Positions 42,488 to 53,305 are shown, counted from the stretch's first letter. The stretch: DNA of 64,000 nt from Closterium sp. Naga37s-1 (GCA_947471745.1 CANJKZ010000981.1:62001-126000), one strand, 5' to 3'. The notes: generated by a model not told the origin, from the letters alone. Numbers and translations are program-made.

Positions 42488-44385
42488 CAGCGGCACCAGC
42501 AGCGGCACCAGCAGCGGCACTAGCAGCGGCACCAGCAGCGGCACCAGCAGCGGCACCAGCAGCGGCACCAGCAGCGGCACCAGCAGCGGCACCAGCAGCG
42601 GCACCAGCAGCGGCACCAGCAGCGGCACCAGCAGCGGCACCAGCAGCAGCACGTGCAGCGGCACCAGCGGCACCAACGGTCATCCGCTCCTTCCACACCT
42701 CCCTCTCCGAGGACTCGCATGAGGAGTTCCTTGACCTCCACCTCTGTGACCCTTCCCTTCTACCCATCACCTTCGACCTTTCTGGGACACCAGTATTCGC
42801 ATTCTCCTCTGCTCCCTCCGTTTTCATCCCTACCACGTATGAGGAGGCCATGGCTTGCCCCGACGCCCCACTCTGGCTCGCCGCCATTATCAAGGGGCTG
42901 GAGGCCTTTGTCGCCAACTCCTCCTTCGTTGATGTGCCTCGCCCTCCCTCCTCTACGAACGTGGTGAAAGGGAAGTGGGTGTTTCGCGTCAAACAGCTGC
43001 CAGGGGAGCCGCCCGTCTATAAGGCTCGTTACTGTGCCAAGGGGTTCACGCAGCGGTATGGTTTTGACTTCTTCGATACCTTCTCTCCCACTGCCAAGCC
43101 TGCTACTGTTCGCGCCGTGCTCGACCTCGCCGCTCGCCTCAATATGGAGATCCACTCGATGGACGTCTCTAACGCTTTCCTCCAAGGCGTCCTCCGCGAG
43201 CTTATCTACATGGAGCGTCCAGCCGGTTTTCACCTTCCCTTCCCTGCAGACTCTGCCTGGCAGCTGCATCGCCCTGTGTATGGGCTTCGACAGGCCCCGA
43301 GGGAGTGGCATGCTAGGCTTGCCACCACCCTTGCTGAACTTGGGTTCCGCACCTCCCGCTCTGACGCCAGCCTCTTCCTCCGCACCTGCCCCTCCCCGTT
43401 CTACATCCTTGTGTATGTCGATGACATGATTCTGCTCACTGCCGACCTTGGCGAATTGGAGCGTGTTAAGGCTGAGTTGGGCAGCCGTCTCAAATGCAAG
43501 GACTTGGGCGAGCTGCAGCATTACCTGGGCATGACCATCACCCGCGACCGCTCCGCCCGCACCATCTCTCTCTCCCAGGGTCATTACTTGCAGCAGGTCT
43601 TGGAGCGGTTTGACATGGTCCGCGGTGGCGCCCAACCTACTCCTCTTTCTGTCGGGCACCACCTCTCTCCACCCACCTCCCCCTCAGCCTCCTCCCATCC
43701 TTATCCCGAGCTCATCGGCTCCCTCATGTACGCCATGGTCTCCACTCGCCCTGACCTTGCCTACCCCATCAGCGTCCTCGCTCGTTTTGTTGGCGCAGGC
43801 AAGCATACGGAAGAGCATTGGCAGGCCGCCAAGCGTGTCCTCCGGTACCTTCGTGGCACCAAGGACTATGTCCTTACCCTTGGCGGTCCCTCCCCACCTC
43901 TTCTCAGCGGCTACAGTGACTCCTCCTGGGCTGATTCCCGGCCAGATCGTCGCTCCTCCCAGGGCTATGGCTTCTCTCTTGGCAGCGGCCTTATCAGCTG
44001 GCGCTCCACCCGCTCCTCGGCTGCAGCCCTCTCCTCCTGCGAGGCGGAATTGTATGCCGCCACCATGGCTGCGCAAGAGGCCCGCTGGCTCACCTTCCTT
44101 CTTGAGGAACTTGGTGCCCCCCAACGCTGTCCCACAATTTGGTGTGACAATGCTAGTACCATTCACCTCACCAAAGATGCTGTGTTTCACGGGCGCTCCA
44201 AGCACATTGAGCTCCGTCATTTCTTCATTCGCGATCTTGTTCAGGCGGGGCACCTTCGCCTCGACAAGGTTGACTCGGCGGCCAACCTTGCCGACATCTT
44301 CACAAAAGCTCTTCCTCATGCCGCTCACTCTTTCCTACTTCGTCTTCTTGGCCTCACTCCTCCTAAGTCGCCTCCCGCCTCTTGA
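41990..44385 (+). CDS. Copia F linker, reverse transcriptase and RNase H
   Basis: This frame continues the polyprotein after the C-run. It reads Pro/Ser linker, then a 12-bp-encoded Ala-Ala-Ala-Pro repeat, then reverse transcriptase from about 42850 (GKWVFRVKQLPG, MEIHSMDVSNAFLQG, HRPVYGLRQAP, catalytic YVDD in LVYVDDMILL), then RNase H (YSDSSWADS, SSCEAELYA, CDNAST, NLADIFTKAL), ending in TGA 44383-44385. All catalytic motifs are intact. Together with the upstream frame it forms the only nearly complete Copia enzyme set in the window. Translation as one protein would need a frameshift, or the C-run length is a sequencing error or recent slippage. Confidence 0.92.
42320..42690 (+). repeat. 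12-bp repeat coding Ala-Ala-Ala-Pro
   Basis: About 30 units of GCAGCGGCACCA with GCAGCAGGACCA variants lie in the integrase-RT linker of Copia F. Other frames read poly-Gln/Arg or Leu/Val/Pro repeats and are shadows. Confidence 0.92.
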
Positions 44386-44407
44386 TTCTAGCCTTCTAGC
44401 CTTATGC

Positions 44408-44421
44408 ATGTTGGGGGGTTG
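44408..44421 (+). other. Copia F polypurine tract
   Basis: The G-rich ATGTTGGGGGGTTG immediately precedes the 3' LTR at 44422. Confidence 0.7.
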
Positions 44422-44718
44422 TGTTGTAATTTCATATTTCATACAACATACATAGGCTAGAAGTGTAGCACATTTATAAATTGGGGGGTTGCTTAGTGTA
44501 CCCTCCAACTACATTTTGTGGTTGGTTGGGATTGGTCCTTAGCTCAACCAATCCCAACCAACACACATTTGTGGTTGCTTGGGTCACAAGCAAGCTCACC
44601 CATTGGCCAACTTATTGGCCAATAGGGTAAGCTTCCCTCTCATCTCTCTCTTGCTCATTGTTTGTACTAAAGAGCCTCTTGGCTCATCATTCAATGTATC
44701 AATTCTAGCTTTCCAACA
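44422..44718 (+). repeat. Copia F 3' LTR
   Basis: It is identical to 38066-38362 except for two substitutions. The 16-bp hairpin is at 44521-44562. Confidence 0.95.
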
Positions 44719-44723
44719 CCCAT

Positions 44724-45627
44724 TGCCCACAGGAGAAGCCTACACAGATGCAAAGGCTTAAGGGAAGGTTCCAGGCCAAGACGAAGCTGAATCGGCCTCG
44801 GATAAATCCTTCCAACCCTACTCAGTTGGAAATTGATATGGAGTCAACAACTTCGAGCGCAGGACCGAGGGATGATCTATTCGACGTACCCTACGATCCT
44901 ATAAGCGAGACCATCTACGGTTACTAGGAGCGGCAACAACGACTACTACTCGAGGTCATCTGCAACGGGCGACGCCTCTAGGCACTGGTGGACAGCGGTG
45001 CGTCTCACTCGGTGTGCGACCGCGGGACGTTGGAGAAAATTGGAGAACCTTCGGAGGAGACCAAGTTCACGGCAACGATGGTGGACGGTACGAAACTTCA
45101 CATCCACGGCGAAGCATCACTGCAGCTGCACATAGGGTTGCTAAGGTGGAAGCCGACATTGCCGATTACAAACATCAAAGGTTTAGATTTCATCTTGGGG
45201 CGAGATTTCTTGATGCGGTTCAACCCCGAGATCGACTGGGTCAACAGGAAGGCATGCATCTACAACAATGGGAAGCGGATAGCACTACGAAGCTGGACGG
45301 ATACAGGGAGCGTTCCTGAAACGACACTGGCACGGTTTGAACGGACGGTGAATGAGAGTATCACGGGTTACTTAGCACTGGTTATGGCAACAGCAGAGGA
45401 GGAGAAGTTGAGTACGGAGCTACCTGCAGCAGTGAAGGAGGTCCTGGAGCAGTACAAAAACATAACGCCCGACGACCTACCTGCAGGCGTACCTCCAGCG
45501 CGCACCCACGAGCATGTGATTGTGGAGGAGCCAGGTGCGAAACCCGTCTCACGTGCACCATACCGACTGAGTCCGACCGAACTACAAGATGAAAAAGCAG
45601 ATAGAGTATCTACTGGATAGACAACTG
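44724..45627 (+). pseudogene. Gypsy G protease region and RT start
   Basis: Gypsy G resumes after the cccat duplication. The retropepsin motif ALVDSGASHS lies at about 44982-45010 and the domain continues with NIKGLDFILGRDFLMRF. An RT-proximal segment (APYRLSPTELQD, KKQIEYLLDRQL in another frame) reaches the aactg duplication of Copia E. Two TAG codons (44925-44927, 44979-44981) interrupt the frame upstream of the protease motif at positions where Gln would be acceptable, and a further frame change precedes 45610. Confidence 0.85.
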
Positions 45628-45757
45628 TGTCAAATGTTATACCTGCTACAGTTTGTTTAGGCTGTAATGGGGTAGTTACTATGGGGTACAGTAAGTTTAG
45701 GGTTTCCTACTTGTACCCAACTCTTTCCTAGTTCAATCACTCTTGTTGATTCTAACA
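45628..45757 (+). repeat. Copia E 5' LTR
   Basis: It starts TGTCAAATGT and ends GATTCTAACA. The 3' LTR starts TGTATCAAAT, with a two-base difference at the edge. Confidence 0.93.
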
Positions 45758-45770
45758 TGGTATCACGAGC
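45758..45770 (+). other. Copia E primer binding site
   Basis: TGGTATCACGAGC is the plant initiator-Met tRNA site with one inserted C. Confidence 0.88.
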
Positions 45771-46129
45771 CTAGGTTCGCCACCTAGGACCGCTTACTAC
45801 TACGGGCCCACTATTCCGCTAGCAGCGCCCTTGTGCGCCCTACCTTACGTGCGCCCTCGTGCGCCTTTCGCTGCTCGTGCGCCCTCGTGCGCCCTTTTTC
45901 TGCGCCCTCGCGCGCCCCGCCCTTCGTTCTGCCCGCGCGCCGTCCTCTGCCCGTGCGCGCGTGGCCCGCTAGCCACCAGAGCGCCACCTGATCGACGCCC
46001 GCGCGCAGCCTGCTAGCCGCCCACGCAGTTCATACCGGCCTCGCATGGCCCCTCGAGCCGCTCGCGACCTGCCTGCACGTAGGCTGCGGCTACCGCACGC
46101 CGGCGACTGCAGCACGCCGGGACCCGCTC

Positions 46130-46163
<34 letters not shown>

Positions 46164-46960
46164 CCTCGTCGCGACGCCCCTGCGGGACCCGCTAGGCGCG
46201 GCTCCTGCGCGTCGCGCCACCCCAGCGGGACCCGGGCGTCGCCCCCGCTCGTCGCGACGCCCCTGCGGGGCCCGCGCGGTGTCGCCCCTGTCCTCCACGT
46301 CGCCCTGACCTACCCTGCGCCCGCCCTTTGGACGGCTGCCCCTGCCTCGCCCTGCAGCAGCTGCCTTTGCGGCCCCGTCGACGCGCTCGTCGCTCTACGG
46401 CCCCCCTCCCCGCACACCTGAGCTTGCTTACTGCACACCTGGGTTTGCTTCCGGCACGCCTGAGCTCGCTTACCGCACACTTGAGCTTGCTTACCGCACA
46501 CCTGGGTTCGCTTCCGGCACGCCTGAGCTTGCTTCCCGCACACCTGAGCTTTCTTACCACACACCTGGGTTCGCTTTCGGCATGCTTGAGCTCGCTTACC
46601 GCACACCTGAGCTTGCTTACCGCACACCTGGGTTCGCTTCCGGCACGTCTGAGCTTGCCCCCGGGGTGTCGTCCCTGCTCGTCCCTGCAGCAGCTGCCGC
46701 GGAGCCCCCTGCCGCCGCGGACTGCCCCGCCCTGCAGCAGCTGCCGTCGCAGTCTGCCCCGCCCTGCAGCAGCTGCCGTCGCCAACTGCCCCGCCCTGCA
46801 GCAGCTGCCGTCGCGGCCCTGTCCTTGCCCTGCACCAGCTGCCGTCGCGGCCCGGTCCCGCCCTGCAGCAACTGCCGCGGAGCCCCTAGCCGCGGTCGCG
46901 GCCCCGCCCTGCCGCTATAGCGGCCCCGCAGTCGCCTCCGTCGTGCGCCTGTCCTTCCCA
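45771..46960. repeat. Copia E GC-rich leader, including a 31-base C-run
   Basis: The leader starts with GTGCGCCCTCGTGCGCC-type repeats, contains 31 consecutive C at 46132-46162, then the 21-bp array, then repeats of CCCTGCAGCAGCTGCCGTCG (46725-46880). No gag matrix/capsid domain is readable. Confidence 0.85.
46413..46664. repeat. 21-bp array in Copia E leader, 12 units
   Basis: Exactly 252 bp, twelve 21-bp units with the core CACACCTGAGCTTGC. Three unit variants tend to alternate (ending in TTACCG, TTCCGG and CTTACCG after CACGCC), giving a partial 63-bp higher-order repeat. The shared core TACCGCACACCTGA links it to the second leader array of Copia F. Confidence 0.92.
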
Positions 46961-47042
46961 CCACTGGTGAGCACTGCCCTGCCCGCGCTGCTTCCGCTGC
47001 TGCTGCTGCTCCTGCTGCTCCTGCTGCTACTGCTTCTACTGC

Positions 47043-48042
47043 TGCTCCTGGCGTGGCCCTCACGCCCCAGCAGCTTCGTGAGTAGTACGCCAGTTGGGGT
47101 TGTCAGGGTGGCCGTAGTGGGAGTCGTCCTGGAGTGGGTAGTTCGGGAGCTTCTTGTAGTGGCCCGGTGCAGCAGCAGCGTCGTCCGCGCGAGACTCTTT
47201 CGCCCCAGCAGCTTCGTGAGTGGTACGCTCAGAGTAGAGGGTCGCCGAGTACTGCTCGCTGCCCGTACGTTATTAGCACGGGTGTCCGGACTGGTCAGCC
47301 TTGCGGGACGCGTGGTCACACAGAATCCCGCTGCTTCGCCCGTCTGAGCGACGCTTGGCGTACAGAGTTTGGCGGCGACGCTGAGCTCCCCGACTGGGTG
47401 GAGCTGCTTAGGCAGAGGGTAGATATCTTTGCTCTTGACTATGATGCTATGCTCACTGCAATGTATGCATTGTCTACTAGTGTCGAGGGAGCCTGTCACC
47501 TGTGTGTGCCGCCTGACCCCGGTATCCAGTCTGCTGCTCCAGGTGCCGGTGAGGCTGCCGCTCTAGGTGCTAGTGCGTCTGCTGCCCCTGGTCCTGGTGA
47601 GGCTGCTGCTCTAGGTGCAGGTGTGTCTGCTGCTTCAGGTGCTTGTGAGTCTACGCCTTCAGGTACTGCGTCTACTGAGGCACTGCACACCTTCACACTG
47701 GACTCAGGTGCTTCCCGCTGTTTCTTTCGCGACCGCACTGCCCTCGAGCAGCTCCCTAGGCCGGTTGCTGTCTCCCTGGCTGACCCCTCCGGGGGTCCGG
47801 TCCTTGCGACCTCCACCACTGCCCTCCCTTGTCCTGCTGTCCCGTCCGGCACACTGCCGGGCCTTTACCTCCCCTCGTTCTCTACGAACTTGGTGGCGGG
47901 TTCCGCGCTCCATGACGCGGGTGTTCACCAGTTCACCCCTGCCTACGAGCGTGTGACACACTGCACGTGTGCCCAGACGGGTCGTCACCTGGCTACCTTC
48001 ACTCGGCAGCCGGGGTCGGACTTGTACACACTGACCACTTAG
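47043..48042 (+). pseudogene. Copia E gag C-terminus and protease
   Basis: Two LREWY-type motifs (near 47080 with TAG in place of Trp, and near 47210) are followed by a zinc-binding-like segment CPYVISTGVRTGQPC...H...C, an FARLSDAWR block also found in Copia D, and the protease motif LDSGASRCFF at about 47698. The frame ends in TAG at 48040-48042 within the LYTLTT segment. GAG-pre-integrase continues in the same frame beyond the stop to about 48190. Confidence 0.85.
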
Positions 48043-48635
48043 TCCCCTCAGGTAGCGGCGTCTGCGTCTGCGTCAGGTCAGTTGTCCGCCCCCTGCTGGT
48101 GTCGCACCCTGTCGCACCGGACGGTCCTCTGGCACCACCGCCTTGGGCACGCTTCGATGCGGCGCCTTCTTGGCATGCACTCTCGTTCCTTGTCTTTGGT
48201 CTCCACAGGTCACTCCCTCCCCTGCCACCGTCCCCTGCCCCTCCTTGCCTTCCCTGTGTCGAGGGGCGGCAGCGTGCCACCCCTCACTCCTCTGAGTTCC
48301 CCCCGACGGAGGCTCCTCTACAGACCCTTCACAGGGACGTGTGGGGCCCAGCCCGCGTCCATGGACAGGGCAGAGAGCGCTACTTCCTGCTGGTAGTTGA
48401 CGACTACACGCGTTACACCACGGTCTTCCCCTTGCGCACCAAGGGAGAGGTCCCTGCTGTCTTGATCCCTTGGATCCGCGCTACCCGTCTCCAGCTAGAG
48501 AGGCGCTTTCGCACGGACCTTCCCGTCCTGCGACTGCACTCTGACAGAGGTGGTGAGTTTTCCTCAGGCCTCTTGGAGACCTTCTGTCAGGGGGAGGGCA
48601 TTGAGCAGACGTTCACGCTTCCGGCCTCTCCTTAG
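48043..48635 (+). pseudogene. Copia E GAG-pre-integrase and integrase core start
   Basis: The HHCC block begins in one frame (WHHRLGHAS near 48135) and, after a shift near 48200, continues in another (CLPCVEGRQRA, RDVWGP with the first catalytic Asp, VVDDYTRYTTVFPLR, LHSDRGGEFSSG). TAG at 48633-48635 replaces the first Gln of the QQNG motif just before the catalytic Glu. Confidence 0.87.
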
Positions 48636-50462
48636 CAGAATGGGGTTGCTGAGCGCCGCATTGGCTTGGTCATGGAGGTCGCTCGTACCTCCTTGGTCCA
48701 TGCGGCTGCCCCCCATTTTCTGTGGCCATTTGCGGTCCGGTACGCCGCGCATCAGCTCAACCTCTGGCCCCGTGTCTCCGTTCCGGAGACCTCGCCGACA
48801 CTGCGTTGGACGGGAGAGGTTGGCGATGCGTCTGTGTTCCGGGTCTGGGGATCTCGTGCCTTTGTCCGCGATACGTCCGCGGACAAGCTCTCCTCCCGCG
48901 CCGTTCCTTGTGTCTTCCTGGGCTTTCTCCCTGACGCGCCTGGCTGGCAGTTTTACCACCCCACCTCGCACCGTGTCTTCCCCTCTCAGGACGTCACGTT
49001 TGACGAGTCGGTCCCCTTTTACCGTCTCTTCCCCTACCGCACTGCCCCGCTCCCCCCTCCGCCGCTCTTCCTCACGCCAGGTGCTGCTTCGGTAGACCCC
49101 CCGCCTCCCCAGGGTCCTGCTCCCTCACGTGTTTCCCAGGTAGACCCGGTCGAGCCTGTCGAGGTAGCTGTAGACTCTGGCCCTGCGCGAGGTGCTGAGC
49201 GTCCTGCGCCTGAGCGTGCTGAGCCTGGTGGTGCTGGGTCTGGGGGTACGGAGACTGGGGGTGCTGAGCCTGGGGGTGCGGAGACTGGGGGTGCTGAGCC
49301 TGGGGGTGCGGAGACTGGGGGTGCTGAGCCTGGGAGTGCGGAGACTGCGGGTACTGCGCCTGGGGATGCTATGCCTGGGGGTGCTGAGCCTGGAGGTCCT
49401 GAGCCTGGGGGTGCTGCGCCTGGGGGCGCTCTCTCTTCCCAGCAGCTGCGTGAGTGGTACTCTCGGTACTGTCGCCGCCGCCGTGGTGCTGTGGGCACTG
49501 GAGGTGCTTCTCGAGCTGGAGCTGAGGGCGCTGGGCCTACTGGAGTTGGTGTAGCTGCTGACCTTGGGGTTGGCACTGGAGGTGCTGGAGCCAGTGGTCC
49601 TGGAGGTGATCGTACTGGCGGTACTGGAGCTGCTGGGACTGGAGGTGCTACTGGAGCTGCTGGAGGTGCTACTGGTACTGGGGCTGGTGGTGCTGCAGGG
49701 GCTGGAGCTGGAGGTGCTGACGCTCGTCCTCCTGCAGGTGCTGGAGCTGACGGTGCGGCTGGAGCTGGTGCTACTGACGGTACTGGAGTTGGCACTACTG
49801 GAGCTGCTGGTGGTGCTGCAGGAGTTGGAGCTTCTGCTGGGGGTTCTGGTGCTGTCTCTGCTGCTGCTGGGGGCACTCCACGGCCGCGGCCGTACTTCGT
49901 TCCGCTCCTTCAGCAGGTTCTTGGTCAGCTGCCTCCTCCTTGTCCTGCTCCCTCCTTAGAGTGTCCTCCGCCTGTCCAGTCGCAGTCACAGTTACAGCCT
50001 GCCTCGCCACTTCCTGGTCCTTCTCCCTACACTGGTCCGACAGGAGGTCTTACGGAGCGTCCTGAGCCTGAGTCTCGTCCTGTGTCGCCTGAGTCTCGTT
50101 CTGCGTCACCTGTTCGTGCTGCTCGCACAGGTCGTCGTGTCCCGCGTCAACGTCCTCCTGCTGTCCCAAGCACTCACCAGATGACGCTTCGTCTTTCCAC
50201 TGCTCCACAGCGTGTCCCTCTGCCTTCTCCTCCTGCGTCCTCTCTTCCTGCCCTTGCTGACCCGGAGTCTGACTTTCTTCGTGGTGCGAGTCCTACTGTC
50301 ACGCGTCTCCTGGCCACTGCTGTCACTGACCCTTCCTTTGAGTCAGCTGATGCGTCTGCCTTAGTTGCTGAGCTTGTCGACTTTGCTGCTCACTGTCGTC
50401 TAGACTACGCTGCCAGTCTTGTTGTTGAGTCTGAGACTGTCTGGAGTTGGTGTAGCTGTTGA
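48636..50462 (+). pseudogene. Copia E integrase end, linker and first copy of duplicated segment
   Basis: The frame carries the integrase Glu (GVAERRIG), RYAAHQLNLWP, VFRVWGSRAFV and FPSQDVTFDES blocks. It continues into a GGAEPGG repeat, an LREWYSRY motif, a Gly/Ala repeat and the pre-RT segment. It ends (TWSWCSC-like tail) where a tandem duplication starts at 50442 and throws the frame off. Confidence 0.87.
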
Positions 50463-51221
50463 CCCTGGGGTTGGTGCTGCAGGGGCTGGAGCTAGAGGTG
50501 CTGACGCTCGTCCTCCTGCAGGTGCTGGAGCCGACGGTGCGGCTGGAGCTGGTGCTACTGAGGGTGCTGGAGTTGGCACTACTGGAGCTGCAGGTGGTGC
50601 TACGGGAGTTGGAGCTGCTGCTGGGGGTTCTGGTGCTGTCTCTGCTGGTTCTGCAGGCGCTTCACGACCGCGGCCGTACTTCATTCCGCTCCTTCAGCAG
50701 GTTCTTGATCAGCCTCCTCCTCCTTGTCCAGCTCCCTCCTTAGAGTGTCCTCTGCCTGTCCAGGATCAGGCACAGTTACAGCCTGCCTCGCCACTTCCTA
50801 GTCCTTCTCCCTACACTGGTCCGACAGGAGGTCTTACGGAGCGTCGTGAGCCTGAGTCTCGTCCTGTGTCACCTGAGTCTCGTTCTGCATCACCTGTTTG
50901 TACTGCTCGCACTGGTCATCGTGTCCCGCGTCAGCGTCCTCCTGCTGTCCCAAGCACTCACCAGATGACGCTTCGTCTTTCCACTGCTCCACATCGTGTC
51001 TCTCTGCCTTCTCCTCCTGCGTCCTCTCTTCCTGCCCTTGCTGACCCGGAGTCTGACTCTCTTCGTGCTGCTAGTCCTACTGTCACGCATCTCCTGGCCA
51101 CTGCTGTCACTGACCCTTCCTTTGAGTCAGCTGCTGCGTCTGCCTTAGTTGCTGAGCTTGTCGACTTCGCTGCTCACTGTCGTCTAGACTACGCTGCCAG
51201 TCTTGTTGCTGAGTCTGAGTC
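49541..51221 (+). repeat. Tandem duplication of about 0.9 kb inside Copia E
   Basis: Sequence from 49541 (TGGAGTTGGTGTAGCTG) to 50441 is repeated from 50442 (same start) to about 51221. The second copy has a deletion of roughly 110 bp near its beginning and scattered substitutions. The junction changes the reading frame from that of 48666-50462 to that of 50419-52509. Confidence 0.9.
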
Positions 51222-52509
51222 TGTCTGTCCTCCGTCCGTCGGGGGTGAGTGTGCTCTTAGCACGGACGTCCTTGAGGACACGCAGGAGGAGTTTGAGTGC
51301 TTTCCCGCTGCTGTACCTCATCTCGTGTCCATGCTGATTGCACCTGAGGGAGACCCGGATGCACCAGACATCCCGACCCCGCGCTCTTACGCTAAGGCGA
51401 TCGCGGGTGAGTACTCCTCTCAGTGGCAGTCAGCCATGGACGTAGAGATGGCATCCTGGAAGTCCACTGGCACTTACGTCGACGAGGTTCCCCCTCCTGG
51501 GGCGAACATCGTCAGTGGCATGCGGATTTTCAGGGTGAAGCGGCCGCCAGGTTCTCCGCCTGTCTTCAAGGCTCGTTACGTTGCTCGAGGCTTCAGTCAG
51601 CGAGAGGGAGTACACTTCTTCCAGACCTTCTCCCCCACCCCGAAGATGACCACTCTTCGGGTGCTACTGCACATTGCCGCTCAGCGTGACTACGAGCTTC
51701 ACTCTCTTGACTTCAACACAGCTTTCTTACAGGGCAGCCTGCACGAGGAGATCTGGCTGCGCCGCCCTCCTGGCTTCACTGGGTCGTTCCCTCCTGGTAC
51801 CCAGTGGAGCCTCCGACGGCCGGTCTACGGTCTCCGCCAGGCGCCACGTGAGTGGCACGACACACTGAGGACTACACTTGCGGCTCTTGGGTTCGCGCCT
51901 TCTATTGCTGACCCGTCGCTGTTTCTGCGCACCGACACTTCGCTGCCGCCGTTCTACATCCTCGTGTACGTCGACGACTTGGTCTTTGCCACTGCTGACA
52001 CTGAGGCTCTCGCCCTGGTGAAGTCGGAGCTGCAGAAGAGACACACATGCATAGACCTGGGTGAACTGCGCAGCTACCTTGGCTTGCAGATCACCCGGGA
52101 CAGAGCACGCCGCACCATCACACTGTCTCAGTCACACATGGTGCAGCAGGTCCTTCAGCGCTTCGGCTTCACCTGGTCCTCGGCACAGGCCACTCCTCTG
52201 GCTACAGGTCACTCGCTCTCAGCTCCACCTTCGGACGAGTCCGTAGAGCCGAGTGGTCCTTACCCAGAGCTAGTTGGCTGCCTCATGTACCTAATGACTT
52301 GCACTCGTCCTGACCTCGCGTACCCTCTTGGCCTTCTGGCTCGCTACGTGGCTCCTGGTCGGCACCGAAAGGTGCACATGGATGCTGCTAAGAGGGTACT
52401 GCGCTACTTGTGCAGTACATCAGGCATGGGGCTCGTGCTTGGAGGGAGGAGCTCAGTTGTTCTCACTGGGCACTCAGACCCTTCTTGGGTTGACGACCAG
52501 GCTACTTAG
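50463..52509 (+). pseudogene. Copia E reverse transcriptase
   Basis: This frame (part of an ORF from 50419) includes the second copy of the duplicated linker, then RT: FKARYVARGFSQREGVHF, LHSLDFNTAFLQG, RRPVYGLRQAPREW, catalytic YVDD in LVYVDDLVFA, YLGLQITRDRA, and the start of RNase H (YPELVGCLMYLMTCTRPDLAY). TAG at 52507-52509 interrupts just before the SSQGY block, at a position where Gln would fit. Confidence 0.9.
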
Positions 52510-52944
52510 CGGTCGTCACAGGGTTACACCTTCAGCCTTGGCTCTGGTTCAGTTTCTTGGCGTTCTACACGCTCGTCTTCAATTCTCAGCTCCAGTTGTG
52601 AGGCTGAGATCTACGCCACAGCCATGGCTGCACAGGAGTTACGCTGGCTCACCTACCTGCTGACTGACTTGGGAGAGCGGCCTCGTTCTCCTCCAGTGCT
52701 GTACGTCAATAACAAGGCTACCATTGCCTTGTTTGAGGAGCACAGACTGGAGCACAGAACGAAGCACATCGCTCTGCGTTACTTCCTGGCTCGAGAGTTG
52801 CAGCAGCGTGGTCAGCTTCGTCTGTGTTACGTGGCCACTCGGGCCAACACTGCTGATATATTCACCAAGGCACTTCAGTCTGGTGATCATCAGCGTTTCT
52901 GCACTATGCTAGGGCTTGTGCCCACTTTTCCTCACATGCTGTAG
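52510..52944 (+). pseudogene. Copia E RNase H
   Basis: The same frame continues after the TAG: SSQGYTFSLGSGSVSW, SSSCEAEIYATAMAAQE, and NTADIFTKAL, ending at TAG 52942-52944. The catalytic block reads YVNNKAT where other Copia copies have an Asp (ADN, CDN), so one active-site Asp is lost. Confidence 0.87.
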
Positions 52945-53160
52945 GCTTTGCTTGTACTGTGATCTATATATATACCTGCATGCTTGCTTTGCTAGGTAGA
53001 GATCACTGTGCTGTTTGTGTTGCATATATGCCTCTGCATGTGAACTGGCCTTGTGGCCCTTTGCTTGTGCTCGGAGTGTGTGGTGATGTTGTGATCCACC
53101 CTGAGCTTGCTTTGCCTTTCTTGACTGGTCTTGTGACCCCTTGCTCTCCCCCACTTTGCC

Positions 53161-53168
53161 TATGGGGG
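53161..53168 (+). other. Copia E polypurine tract
   Basis: TATGGGGG directly precedes the 3' LTR, matching the tract of Copia B. Confidence 0.85.
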
Positions 53169-53300
53169 TGTATCAAATGTTATACCTGCTACATTTTGTT
53201 TAGGCTGTAGTGGGGTAGTTACTATGGGGTACAGTAAGTTTAGGGTTTCCTACTTGTACCCAACTCTTTCCTAGTTCAATCACTCTTGTTGATTCTAACA
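53169..53300 (+). repeat. Copia E 3' LTR
   Basis: It starts TGTATCAAAT and ends GATTCTAACA; it pairs with 45628-45757. Confidence 0.93.
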
Positions 53301-53305
53301 AACTG

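Larger units (their letters stand above)
38066..44718 (+). mobile_element. Copia F, young LTR retrotransposon nested in Gypsy G gag
   Basis: Two 297-bp LTRs (38066-38362, 44422-44718) differ at only two positions and are flanked by the 5-bp duplication cccat (38061-38065, 44719-44723). A perfect primer site follows the 5' LTR. Protease, integrase, reverse transcriptase and RNase H are all readable with one frame change at a C-run. The usual gag position is occupied by two 21-bp repeat arrays. It is the youngest retroelement in the window. Confidence 0.95.
45628..53300 (+). mobile_element. Copia E, LTR retrotransposon nested in Gypsy G reverse transcriptase
   Basis: LTRs of about 130 bp (45628-45757, 53169-53300, about four differences) are flanked by the 5-bp duplication aactg (45623-45627, 53301-53305). 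Removing the element joins a Gypsy frame ending LLDRQL to [11 protein letters not shown], which proves nested insertion. The element has primer site, repeat leader, gag C-terminus, protease, integrase, linker, RT and RNase H, but no N-terminal gag domain. Several stops, frame changes and a tandem duplication inactivate it. Its proteins match D and C. Confidence 0.95.

Noticed and set aside
42236..42741. Leu/Val/Pro- and Cys/Trp-rich minus-strand frames
   Set aside because: They are complements of the 12-bp Ala-Ala-Ala-Pro repeat in Copia F.
46413..46664. CRISPR-like regular array
   Set aside because: Units follow one another without unique spacers, the unit is 21 bp and the locus lies in a retrotransposon of a eukaryote.
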